DNA from: Candidatus Poribacteria bacterium
GTDB lineage: Bacteria > Poribacteria > DTPJ01 > WJIO01
Direction: 5' to 3'
DNA: 12,657 nucleotides
Assembly: GCA_014730235.1 (NCBI GenBank)
Contig: WJIO01000414.1
Location: 1-12,657 of the forward strand
In this document: positions 5,734-12,657 of the stretch, piece after piece
Layout of the letters: the number at the start of each line of letters is the position of its first letter
Numbering within the stretch: position 1 is the first letter of the stretch
The notes under the pieces: model-generated
What the model was told of the DNA's origin: nothing
Seen by the model: only the letters and a program-made list of their open reading frames with translations
Database searches by the model: none
Translations under genes and position numbers: made by a program

Positions 5734-6621
5734 ATGGAAATGTTATTTTTAACCCTCTTGATTGGTGGAGCTTCAGATATAAAGTTTTCGGATCTGGTTG
5801 CTGGAGAACCGGAAAGAATAGCATCCGAATTGAAATTTACCGAAGGCCCAGTCTGGCATCACGATGGTTATCTACTTTTTAGCGACATTCCAGCCAACAC
5901 CATCTACAAATTGACGCTAGACCACAAGTTGGAAGTTTTTCGTAATCCCAGTGGAAATTCCAATGGTCTGGCCTTAGACAGCAAGGGCAGACTTGTAGCC
6001 TGTGAACATGGCAACAGAAGGGTTTCCCTCACAAAAGCTGATGACGAAGTAATTACTCTTGCAGAAGCTTATAAAGTTAAAAATCTAAACAGTCCAAACG
6101 ATCTGGCCATTAAATCCGATGGTAGTATATATTTCACCGATCCTCCATATGGCGTGCAATCAGATCAACGGGAACTGGATTTTCAGGGTGTATACAAAAT
6201 ATCACCTGAAGGTAAAATATCCCTTTTATTGGATGATTTTGAAAAACCCAATGGTCTGGTATTTTCGCCTGATGAAAAGGTTCTATATATAGCTGATACA
6301 GCAAGAAAACACGTCAAAGCCTTTGACGTGAAGCCCGATGGTTCTCTTACCAATATGCGTATCTTTGTCGATTCAGTTGTAGAAGACAATCACGGCCCTG
6401 ATGGTATGAAAGTGGATGAAAATGGAAATCTGTATGTCGCTGCCGGAGTTACATGGATTTTCGACAGTTCAGGTAACCATATAGGGAGCATTAAAACCCC
6501 TGAAGCGCCGGCAAATTGCGCCTTTGGCGGGCCGGATAATAAAACCTTTTTCATAACCGCCCGGACTTCCGTTTATAAAATTCCAATGAAAGTTAGCGGT
6601 GCAAAGGCAATAAAGAATTGA
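5734..6621 (+). CDS. SMP-30/gluconolactonase family protein
   Basis: A 295-residue six-bladed beta-propeller of the SMP-30/gluconolactonase/LRE family, close to the usual length. The metal and active-site positions are present: E37 in FTEGPVW, N122 in NSPNDL, N173 in KPNGL and D223 in GPDGM; YFTDPPYG is also typical. Family members hydrolyse sugar lactones such as gluconolactone using a divalent cation. The short hydrophobic start (MLFLTLLIGG) lacks the basic residues of a normal signal peptide, so a periplasmic location is uncertain. The start is supported by AGGAAGG six bases upstream and a near-consensus promoter. The glycosidase-like gene follows after 54 bp with no terminator, so the two are probably co-transcribed, consistent with a role in carbohydrate breakdown. 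The natural substrate is not determinable. Confidence 0.9.
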   Translation: MEMLFLTLLIGGASDIKFSDLVAGEPERIASELKFTEGPVWHHDGYLLFSDIPANTIYKLTLDHKLEVFRNPSGNSNGLALDSKGRLVACEHGNRRVSLTKADDEVITLAEAYKVKNLNSPNDLAIKSDGSIYFTDPPYGVQSDQRELDFQGVYKISPEGKISLLLDDFEKPNGLVFSPDEKVLYIADTARKHVKAFDVKPDGSLTNMRIFVDSVVEDNHGPDGMKVDENGNLYVAAGVTWIFDSSGNHIGSIKTPEAPANCAFGGPDNKTFFITARTSVYKIPMKVSGAKAIKN

Positions 6622-6675
6622 ATAAAGTAATAGGGTAAAAGCAACAATATATAATATAAAAGGAGATATAGGGGT

Positions 6676-8223
6676 ATGCCTGATATTACATTAAAGCAGT
6701 CAATGGAAATGGCCGGTCAATGCTGTCTGGATTGGCTCGATCCTGAAAAGAATTTTATGCCCACAGGTGGATATGAGGTCGCCCATGATACCGGCCGCTG
6801 GTGGGATGCCATGCTGCGTCTGGAGGATGCTGCTGGTTTCGTAATCCCTGAGCATCTGGAAGACGCCATGATGAGTAACCTCAAAACCCTTACAGACAAT
6901 CCTGACGGCCTCCTGATGAATAACCCCAATGTACCCTGGTTGAAACCTATGATTAATCCCCATAATTTCAGGGAAGCCATGATTGCTTTCAATGCTCTGG
7001 TAAGATACCGGAATAGCGAATGGGCGAAAAAAGCCGGCCATAAGCTTCTGGAGACTATGGATAAGAGTTTTAAATCTGACGGCAGGTTTGATTATACAAA
7101 GCTGGAATCCTACGGTAAAATACCCCATACAAGCGATCCATGTCATAATCAGCCAGAAGACACATGGTTTGATGCCACAGCCAACAGTGGTCGCAGCCTT
7201 GAGGGCATAGTCTGGTTTTATGAAGCCACCGGCGATGATCTGGCTATCAGATTGGCGCATCGCATTGCCCGACACCACATGAAAAATACAGTTAATAAAG
7301 ATGGCTCTACCCGCGAAGAGATTATTTCACCGGAAAACGTGGGGCATAATCATTCCTACCTGGGAACACTGCGGGGACTTCTTCTGTTTGGTTTACTTAC
7401 CCAACAATGGGAATATGTTGATGTGGTGGAAGCTACATACCGGAATGGTCTCTGGAAAAATAATATTTCCGAATCCGGTTGGACACCCCATGACCTGGGT
7501 AAGACACGTTTTCCCAACAACGACGGTGATCCTGTTGCTGAGACAGCAAGCTGCGGCGATGTGGTTCAACTAGGATTATGGTTAGCTTTACACTGCGGTA
7601 ATGTGGAACTGCTGGATGATGTGGAGAGATTGATGCGATCCCGAATCCTTCCAGCCCAGATTAAAGAGGATGATATGAAGCACTTTGGTAATCTAGACGA
7701 AAGGAATCAGAAAAAAAGACTGGGCGCATGGGGTGTTCATGGTGATCCTTATGGCAAAGGTTCAATTCACGATGTATTGGCGGCTGTTTTACATACGACT
7801 GTTGATGTTTATAACTCCATCATCACCAGAAGTCCTTTTGGTATAACTATCAACTTTAGTCTTGATTATTCCGATTCCCTGGCCACAATAGAATCAAGAA
7901 GAGATGAATCAGCAGAAATAATAATTCGTCCCAAAATACAGGATAACGTGATGATCCGTATTCCCCAATGGACATCAGAAGATACCATCAGTATAACAAT
8001 AAATGGCAAAAATTATCCGAAACTACGCATTGGCCCCTGGCTACATGCTCCCAGAGACGAGGTAAAACCCGGTTCTGAAATCGTCATAAGGTACAATTTA
8101 CCAGAACGTATAGGCACAGAAATTATGCCCAGTGGAAAAACTTACAAATTGAAATGGAAAGGTGATGAAGTTACAGTCATTTCACCCCATGAATCACCTC
8201 TTTGTATATATAATCCTATGTAA
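6676..8223 (+). CDS. GH127-like six-hairpin glycosidase-fold protein
   Basis: A 515-residue soluble protein without a signal peptide. Residues 1-385 look like an (alpha/alpha)6 barrel with conserved aromatic and acidic patches (DTGRWWDAMLRLE 38-50, INPHNFREAM 93-102, DTWFDATANSGRSLEGIVWFYEATGD 162-187, AETASCGD 288-295, LLDDVERLMRSRIL 312-325). Residues 390-515 form a beta-rich C-terminal domain with IRIPQW, ITINGK and GPWL, as in the GH127/DUF1680 group that includes beta-L-arabinofuranosidases. Known GH127 enzymes use a cysteine nucleophile in a Cys-Cys zinc site late in the barrel. Here the corresponding stretch reads AWGVHGDPYGKGSIHDV, and the only Cys-Cys pair is at residues 16-17. Activity as a classical GH127 is therefore doubtful. 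The start has GGAG ten bases upstream. It is probably an operon partner of the lactonase. Confidence 0.72.
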   Translation: MPDITLKQSMEMAGQCCLDWLDPEKNFMPTGGYEVAHDTGRWWDAMLRLEDAAGFVIPEHLEDAMMSNLKTLTDNPDGLLMNNPNVPWLKPMINPHNFREAMIAFNALVRYRNSEWAKKAGHKLLETMDKSFKSDGRFDYTKLESYGKIPHTSDPCHNQPEDTWFDATANSGRSLEGIVWFYEATGDDLAIRLAHRIARHHMKNTVNKDGSTREEIISPENVGHNHSYLGTLRGLLLFGLLTQQWEYVDVVEATYRNGLWKNNISESGWTPHDLGKTRFPNNDGDPVAETASCGDVVQLGLWLALHCGNVELLDDVERLMRSRILPAQIKEDDMKHFGNLDERNQKKRLGAWGVHGDPYGKGSIHDVLAAVLHTTVDVYNSIITRSPFGITINFSLDYSDSLATIESRRDESAEIIIRPKIQDNVMIRIPQWTSEDTISITINGKNYPKLRIGPWLHAPRDEVKPGSEIVIRYNLPERIGTEIMPSGKTYKLKWKGDEVTVISPHESPLCIYNPM

Positions 8224-8261
8224 AATTAAATTTTAAAGACAAAAACATGCAGGCATAAAAG

Positions 8262-8270
8262 TGTTATAAT
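8262..8270 (+). promoter_or_regulatory. Extended -10 promoter for the 1180-residue gene
   Basis: TGT-TATAAT is a perfect extended -10 element; no -35 hexamer is seen at 16-18 bp. The start is expected near 8277. AGGAG (8306-8310) lies ten bases before the ATG at 8321. Read-through from the upstream operon is also possible, because no terminator is visible between 8224 and 8260. Confidence 0.55.
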
Positions 8271-8320
8271 GTAAGTCTTATTTATGGAATTATTTTTGTT
8301 TACATAGGAGATTTTTTATC

Positions 8321-11300
8321 ATGCCTCATGAACTTAATTCTTCTTTTAAAACCCGGAGATTAACCAGATATAAACCTGATCACAGGATAGTAAACTGCGA
8401 GAAGATATATATTGGTGATGTTGACTGTGATGGTCAACAAGAGATCGTTATACCAAAAAACTGCTCTTCAAATGGTAAAGAAACAGGTGAAATCGTTGTC
8501 TATGATATGGAACTGAACCAGAAAGCGAAGGATAGCTGGAAAGGTTCAGCTATGGACGTTGTAGTTAAAGACATAGATGACGATGGAATTGATGAAATCA
8601 TAGTGGCGGGAAGTATAGAAAATTCATACCCTTTCATCAGGACATTTAAATATAATACAAATTACAGGGATAACCTGACCCTAATATCGCAAATTGCATG
8701 GAAAGCTCCTGAAAAATTATACAGCACAGCTAAAGCCTTATGCGTTTCAGATTTGGATGGCGATGGAAAAGCTGAGATTTCGGTCCTTTCAATCACAGAG
8801 GGTAAGGGAAGTGAAAACGGCTATATCCAGTTGAGAATATATGATCACCAGATAAATCTCAGGAAAATAGCAAAATGGACTCCCATGACCGGAAGTATAG
8901 TCAAATGGGGCCATTGTATGACAACAGCAGATATTGATGGTGATGGCTGTGATGAGTTAATTACCCTTGTAAATTTCCGTCATCAGGGAAAGCAAAAATC
9001 CGATATAAGGGTTTTTAGTCCTGACCTTATGATTAAAAATAAATGTGATGCAATAAAAGATGAGGCCATGTTTGCCACCTGTATGCTGTCTGGTGATATT
9101 TACAACGATGGTAAAATCAAACTGGTAGTTGCAGGAGGTGTATTTTCTCAGGTCTGGCAGGGGGCAACAAACCAGTTAATGATACTGGATGAAAAACTGG
9201 AAATCACATCAAAGACAACATGGAAAACCTTCAGACATTCCTGGGTCTGGGATATTCAGCTTGCTGATCTGGATAATAATGACAAAAAAAAGATTATTAC
9301 CTATGGTGGCGTATCCACAGCAGGACGTAACCAGGAAGACTCCTATATAATGGGAGAAATTCGCATCTGGAATAATGCCGATTTAAGTACAAGGGATATG
9401 TATATATGGCAAAGTAGTCCCGGAGTGGATACAAGGCCATCTCGCGGTTTTGCCTTTAATCACCATGAAAAGCCAATTTTCATAACGGCTACATCCAGGT
9501 GGCGGCGTCATGAAAACCCGGATGAACTGGAAATCCGGATAATGGATTACAATTACAAACCAAATGCTATAAATCACTATTCCAGCTTGATAAAGGCTTA
9601 TGAAGATAGTAATGCGAATACTTTAGCATCCCTTGCTTTACCGGAAAATGAAGATTTTACCCCTTTAGCTGTAGAAGCTTTATGGGTTAGATGTGCTGAT
9701 GAAACCCCTGAAATTATTAATCAGCTTCTTACAACAAAAAACAAACCTTTATTCCGGCGTGTTGTAGGCGTTTTAAAATTTCTTGGCGATAAAGGCAAAG
9801 AAGAACTACGGAAAATTGGCTTTATAATGCCCGAACTGCTAGCCATTGCAAGCCCTTTTGATAACAACCAAAAATGTGGTTTTGAAAAGAAGTATCCCCC
9901 GGAAACGGGAATTGACCTTCAGGCCTATTACGCCGGTAAAGGGCGAATAGTCCGATGGAGCAAGCTGGATTATTACAAATATGATCCATATATCGATCTG
10001 GCGTATGCCCATTTCGACAGCTTTGAGAGAACAGGCATAGAATACTTCTGGAACGAAAAGAAAACTGAATCAACTGCGTATCTATTAACACACATAGAGG
10101 CATCATCTGATTGTAAAATTCAGATCAGGCTGGGAAGTTCAGATCCTGTAAAGATGTGGGTGGATAATGATTTAAAACTCAGCAGTGATAAGGTATCGAA
10201 GGCCAAACCTGATCAGCATACTTCAGAGATGGATTTGTCCAAAGGCAGCCATAATATGATGTTAAAGGTAGCCAATATAAACAACGGTGAATGGGGTATA
10301 TATCTCAGGATCACAGATAATGAGGGCAAACCCATTTCGGATATTAATTATGCACTTCCGGAAGTTGAATATAAACACAATCAGGTTATAGCCGTTAAAG
10401 AGCTTTTAAAGCTTGTGGATTCTACAGATGAAAATTTGCAATTTATGGCAGCAAGCCAGTTGGCATGTTCTCAAGACAGGCGGGGTAATGAGGTTTTATA
10501 TCATCTTCTGGATTCAGAAGATGATATAATAAGATTCAAAGCTGCTCTTGCCCTTACAAGAGCAGACGATCCAGAAGGTGTTGAAACTCTGGTTGAGACA
10601 ACTCCAAACCAGGATCATCTTTTGCAACTGGCAGCCGGCCATGCGCTAAAACGACTTGGTGATCCCCGAGGGGAACAATTTTACCCGGACAACCTGAAAG
10701 ACAAAAACGATAGAAAAGTAGTGGAACTTGATGTTGATAAAAGAGGTAAAGACTACAGAGTAAGTCCAAAATATAAAGGAGATGAAACATCCCATGTTCA
10801 GGTAGGTGTTAATAGGGATTTCCATCTTGGCAATAACATATCTGCAAAAAGTTCCACCATCGAAAGCTTTGGGATACGTAAGCCCATATACAGGGCAATG
10901 GGTCTGGGCAGCATGGCCATATCAAAAGCCTGTGAGATCATGGCTGAACAGGGATACTCATGTTCAACAGTCAGCACAGGTACCCGACTGGTAGCCCACA
11001 GGTTATACTGCCGAAATGGTTATGTTGACCGGCGTTCTCCCTGGCATTACGGTAGAAGCCTGAAGGATGAACTGTCCATAAAGGGTGACGAAAAGATTAA
11101 TGTCCGGGAATACACAGAAGCTGATAAATCCGAAATAGACAGGTTAAGAGAAGACTATAGTCAAAACACTGTAGGTCCTAATGAATGGTCACCCCGGAGT
11201 AATTATGGAAGCTGGATAAGGGTTGCGGAAGAGGAGGATAAAATAATAGGATATACTGATGTCCATTTGGATCCTTTTGAACCTAAAGCAGAAATAAATC

Positions 11301-11863
11301 TGATCCACATAGACCCGGATTATAAGGACGAAAATAAAGCTGTAAAAAGCATATTAGCTCATATCCATGATTATGTAAAAAATGAAGGAAAAGAACAGAT
11401 TAATTATCATGATCCAACTATGGGTTATAGAGAAACAATATTGAGCGCGGGTTATATGGTTGATCCAAGCTGCAAAAGATACGGATGGGTTAATATGTTC
11501 AAGGTAATTAACCTGCCAAAGTTTCTGGAAGAGATTTCAGACTTGCTGGAAATGCGTCTGAAGAAAAGCATTAACGCCGGATGGCAGGGAAGCATAGGAA
11601 TAAGCGGTTCTCGGCTTAAATCTACGCTGGAGATTGATAAAGATTGTAACATAAATGTGAAAAACGATAACGTGGAAAAAGCCGACCTTGTTATCGTTGC
11701 AGATGATAAAACAATAACAAACCTGGTCTGCTGTAATGAGGACATTTGGGAATCCTACAGACAGCATACTTTTACAGTTAAACCCGTATTTAACGAAAGA
11801 ATCAGATTACTTATAGAGAGCTTGTTCCCGCTTTTGCCCTGGAAACAGGGCGGATGGTGGTAA
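8321..11863 (+). CDS. FG-GAP / PA14-like / HEAT / Eis-like acetyltransferase fusion
   Basis: A 1180-residue protein with no signal peptide or membrane segment. Residues 25-410 contain FG-GAP/VCBS-type propeller repeats with calcium-loop motifs: GDVDCDGQQEIV (32), KDIDDDGIDEII (83), SDLDGDGKAEIS (143) and ADIDGDGCDELI (203), plus weaker ones near 258 and 315. Residues 420-510 are helical. Residues 530-675 resemble a PA14-like jelly roll (LGSSDPVKMWVDND, LSKGSHNMMLKV, WGIYLRI). HEAT repeats follow at 685-785. The C-terminus resembles Eis-type acetyltransferases: a GNAT half-domain (825-905, RKPIYRAMGLGSMAISKA), a second GNAT-like domain (925-1065) and an SCP2-like domain (1072-1180, ADLVIVADD and ESLFPLLPW). 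The first GNAT seems to lack its N-terminal strands. Acetyl-CoA-dependent acetylation is possible; the target is unknown. The frame is intact throughout. Confidence 0.8.
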   Translation: MPHELNSSFKTRRLTRYKPDHRIVNCEKIYIGDVDCDGQQEIVIPKNCSSNGKETGEIVVYDMELNQKAKDSWKGSAMDVVVKDIDDDGIDEIIVAGSIENSYPFIRTFKYNTNYRDNLTLISQIAWKAPEKLYSTAKALCVSDLDGDGKAEISVLSITEGKGSENGYIQLRIYDHQINLRKIAKWTPMTGSIVKWGHCMTTADIDGDGCDELITLVNFRHQGKQKSDIRVFSPDLMIKNKCDAIKDEAMFATCMLSGDIYNDGKIKLVVAGGVFSQVWQGATNQLMILDEKLEITSKTTWKTFRHSWVWDIQLADLDNNDKKKIITYGGVSTAGRNQEDSYIMGEIRIWNNADLSTRDMYIWQSSPGVDTRPSRGFAFNHHEKPIFITATSRWRRHENPDELEIRIMDYNYKPNAINHYSSLIKAYEDSNANTLASLALPENEDFTPLAVEALWVRCADETPEIINQLLTTKNKPLFRRVVGVLKFLGDKGKEELRKIGFIMPELLAIASPFDNNQKCGFEKKYPPETGIDLQAYYAGKGRIVRWSKLDYYKYDPYIDLAYAHFDSFERTGIEYFWNEKKTESTAYLLTHIEASSDCKIQIRLGSSDPVKMWVDNDLKLSSDKVSKAKPDQHTSEMDLSKGSHNMMLKVANINNGEWGIYLRITDNEGKPISDINYALPEVEYKHNQVIAVKELLKLVDSTDENLQFMAASQLACSQDRRGNEVLYHLLDSEDDIIRFKAALALTRADDPEGVETLVETTPNQDHLLQLAAGHALKRLGDPRGEQFYPDNLKDKNDRKVVELDVDKRGKDYRVSPKYKGDETSHVQVGVNRDFHLGNNISAKSSTIESFGIRKPIYRAMGLGSMAISKACEIMAEQGYSCSTVSTGTRLVAHRLYCRNGYVDRRSPWHYGRSLKDELSIKGDEKINVREYTEADKSEIDRLREDYSQNTVGPNEWSPRSNYGSWIRVAEEEDKIIGYTDVHLDPFEPKAEINLIHIDPDYKDENKAVKSILAHIHDYVKNEGKEQINYHDPTMGYRETILSAGYMVDPSCKRYGWVNMFKVINLPKFLEEISDLLEMRLKKSINAGWQGSIGISGSRLKSTLEIDKDCNINVKNDNVEKADLVIVADDKTITNLVCCNEDIWESYRQHTFTVKPVFNERIRLLIESLFPLLPWKQGGWW

Positions 11864-11887
11864 TAACCAGATGATCCGACAAAAATA

Positions 11888-11929
11888 TAGCAGTCACCAA
11901 TTCCGGAGGATTAGAATAGGTGACTGCTA
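11888..11929. repeat. Strong stem-loop between genes
   Basis: TAGCAGTCACC (11888-11898) pairs perfectly with GGTGACTGCTA (11919-11929) across a 20-nt loop that contains CCGGAGGA. On the plus strand no T-run follows, so it is more a processing or regulatory hairpin than a terminator for the upstream gene. On the minus strand the stem is followed by TATTTTTG, so it could end transcripts coming from the transposase side. Confidence 0.6.
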
Positions 11930-11959
11930 CCCGAATTAAGGAGAGTTCACTGAAAAGGG

Positions 11960-12403
11960 TTGACAGACTCTGATAAAATAATAGATTTCACTGCCATAGA
12001 AGACAATATTGACTACCAGGATTATATTTACCATATCCCCAAGTGTTTATTTTCTATCAGGCTTAGATCCACTGTAAAAACACTTTTGAAATCTGCCCCA
12101 TATCTTGCAGAATTAGAAGAGTATCTGGTCTCTAACAGCGAATCTCTCCGGGATTTTGATATAATCACAATTCCCGGCATCGTCCTGAGAAAATACGATT
12201 ACAACATCTACATTCTCGGCGAATTAACAAAAGATATGCTTTCAGCATTATACAACCATTTTAATTATAAGAATATTGGATTTCGAGATATGTATCCGGA
12301 ACTAAATGGTTTAATCCTTAAATTATCAAATCTATTGATAAAAGAACAGAAAATCTCAAAAATCTATATAAACCAGTATAGAAAGTTATACCAATTTAAA
12401 TAA
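11960..12403 (+). CDS. Hypothetical 147-residue protein
   Basis: I do not recognise this family. The protein is predicted soluble, with many Ile, Leu, Tyr and Asn residues, no signal peptide and no cysteine-rich or catalytic motif; it has a lysine-rich C-terminus (KLYQFK). Segments such as DYIYHIPKCLFSIRLRSTVKTLLKSAPYLAELEEYL and LTKDMLSALYNHFNYKNIGFRDMYPELNGLILKLSNLLIK suggest alternating helices. The only usable start near the N-terminus is TTG at 11960, since a TGA lies three codons upstream. AAGGAG at 11938-11943 is 16 bases away, longer than usual, and AAAAGGG abuts the start. A 17-codon GTG frame (11920-11973) with GGAGG ahead of it overlaps this start and might couple translation. It could be a native gene or cargo beside the IS element. 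Confidence 0.55.
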   Translation: MTDSDKIIDFTAIEDNIDYQDYIYHIPKCLFSIRLRSTVKTLLKSAPYLAELEEYLVSNSESLRDFDIITIPGIVLRKYDYNIYILGELTKDMLSALYNHFNYKNIGFRDMYPELNGLILKLSNLLIKEQKISKIYINQYRKLYQFK

Positions 12404-12657
12404 ATAAGGGATTATTATTCTTTTCCCTGAATTTGTTTAATAAACCAAGGATATGCACACAATTCCCTGACTTTCTCTGCGTCGTGGAAATACTCCTCCA
12501 GGGCTTCTGATAAAGTGTCCTCAAGTTCTTCCAGAGAATCGAATATCCTGTTGGCTATCTTCCGACGCAATTCCTGAAAGAAACGCTCCACCGGGTTCAG
12601 TTCGGGACTGTATGCTGGCAATGGTATTGAATTTATGCCATCTGGAAGATGCTTTGC
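12395..12657 (-). mobile_element. IS630-family insertion sequence, partial
   Basis: Inferred from the transposase C-terminus at the window edge. The left boundary is an estimate: it must fall between the last codons of the unknown gene and the transposase stop. IS630 elements insert at TA dinucleotides, and several TA steps are present around 12395-12414. Confidence 0.6.
12415..12657 (-). CDS. IS630-family transposase, C-terminal part
   Basis: The frame enters from the right edge and ends at TAA 12415-12417, leaving 80 visible residues. LPAYSPELNPVERFFQELRRKIANRIF is the signature of the C-terminal DDE_3 domain of IS630/Tc1-like transposases; the Glu in NPVER is the third catalytic residue of the DDE triad. 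The following helices (SLEELEDTLSEALEEYF) are also typical. The first two catalytic Asp residues and the other end of the element lie outside the window, so intactness cannot be judged. The 3' end of the element should lie somewhere in 12395-12414, where I cannot define the terminal inverted repeat without its partner. It converges with the unknown gene, only 11 bp apart. Confidence 0.88.
   Translation of the reverse strand, partial: AKHLPDGINSIPLPAYSPELNPVERFFQELRRKIANRIFDSLEELEDTLSEALEEYFHDAEKVRELCAYPWFIKQIQGKE

Noticed and set aside
5734-5775. A signal peptide on the lactonase
   Set aside because: The hydrophobic start has no basic n-region and no clear cleavage site, so export is not claimed.
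6700-7278. A 192-codon minus-strand frame opposite the glycosidase-like gene
   Set aside because: It lies wholly antisense to a strongly supported coding sequence, and its composition is that of a reverse-complement shadow.

Overview
The window comes from an AT-rich bacterial genome. Diderm-type features include sigma-54 control and an NtrC-family activator. The gene set is TIM-barrel sugar isomerase, SMP-30 lactonase, a six-hairpin glycosidase-like enzyme and large FG-GAP/HEAT repeat proteins. That mix, together with dispersed palindromic repeats and an IS630-type transposase, resembles uncultured lineages such as Poribacteria, Latescibacterota or Marinimicrobia. This placement is an impression from gene content only; the window has no rRNA or other marker gene.

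Layout. (a) 2-658, + strand: the 3' part of a sugar phosphate isomerase/epimerase gene, closed by a strong bidirectional terminator (672-720). (b) 751-4623, - strand: a regulatory module. A REC-GAF-AAA+-Fis sigma-54 activator is followed by a 242-bp spacer, a TPR protein and a small secreted ZU5-like protein. The spacer holds three copies of an 18-bp palindrome (TGTTAG-N6-CTAACA) and a -24/-12 element pointing at the TPR gene. This reads as an enhancer-binding protein with its own binding sites driving the neighbouring two-gene operon. (c) 4624-5733: 1.1 kb without a convincing protein gene. It starts with a second, better -24/-12 element pointing away from the activator, followed by two stem-loops that look like a small RNA. 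The rest is dispersed repeats: an 11-bp-stem palindrome, a REP-like element, two 59-bp direct repeats 586 bp apart, and an imperfect inverted repeat. (d) 5734-8223, + strand: an SMP-30/gluconolactonase and a GH127-like glycosidase-fold protein, transcribed from a near-consensus sigma-70 promoter. (e) 8321-11863, + strand: an 1180-residue multidomain protein with its own extended -10 promoter. It has FG-GAP repeats, a helical repeat region, a PA14-like jelly roll, HEAT repeats and an Eis-like GNAT/GNAT/SCP2 end. (f) 11864-12657: a stem-loop, an unrecognised 147-codon gene, and the 3' end of an IS630-family transposase entering from the right edge.

The most interesting reading is a possible sigma-54/small-RNA circuit. 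The loop of the candidate RNA beside the activator gene contains ACCUGGCUCCU, an exact 11-nt complement of the predicted 5' leader of the TPR mRNA. The adjoining CUCCUCC can pair with the ribosome binding site of the second gene of the same operon. The arrangement recalls luxO and the divergent sigma-54-dependent Qrr1 RNA of Vibrio, although no homology is implied. The promoters, transcript and pairing are predictions from sequence alone.
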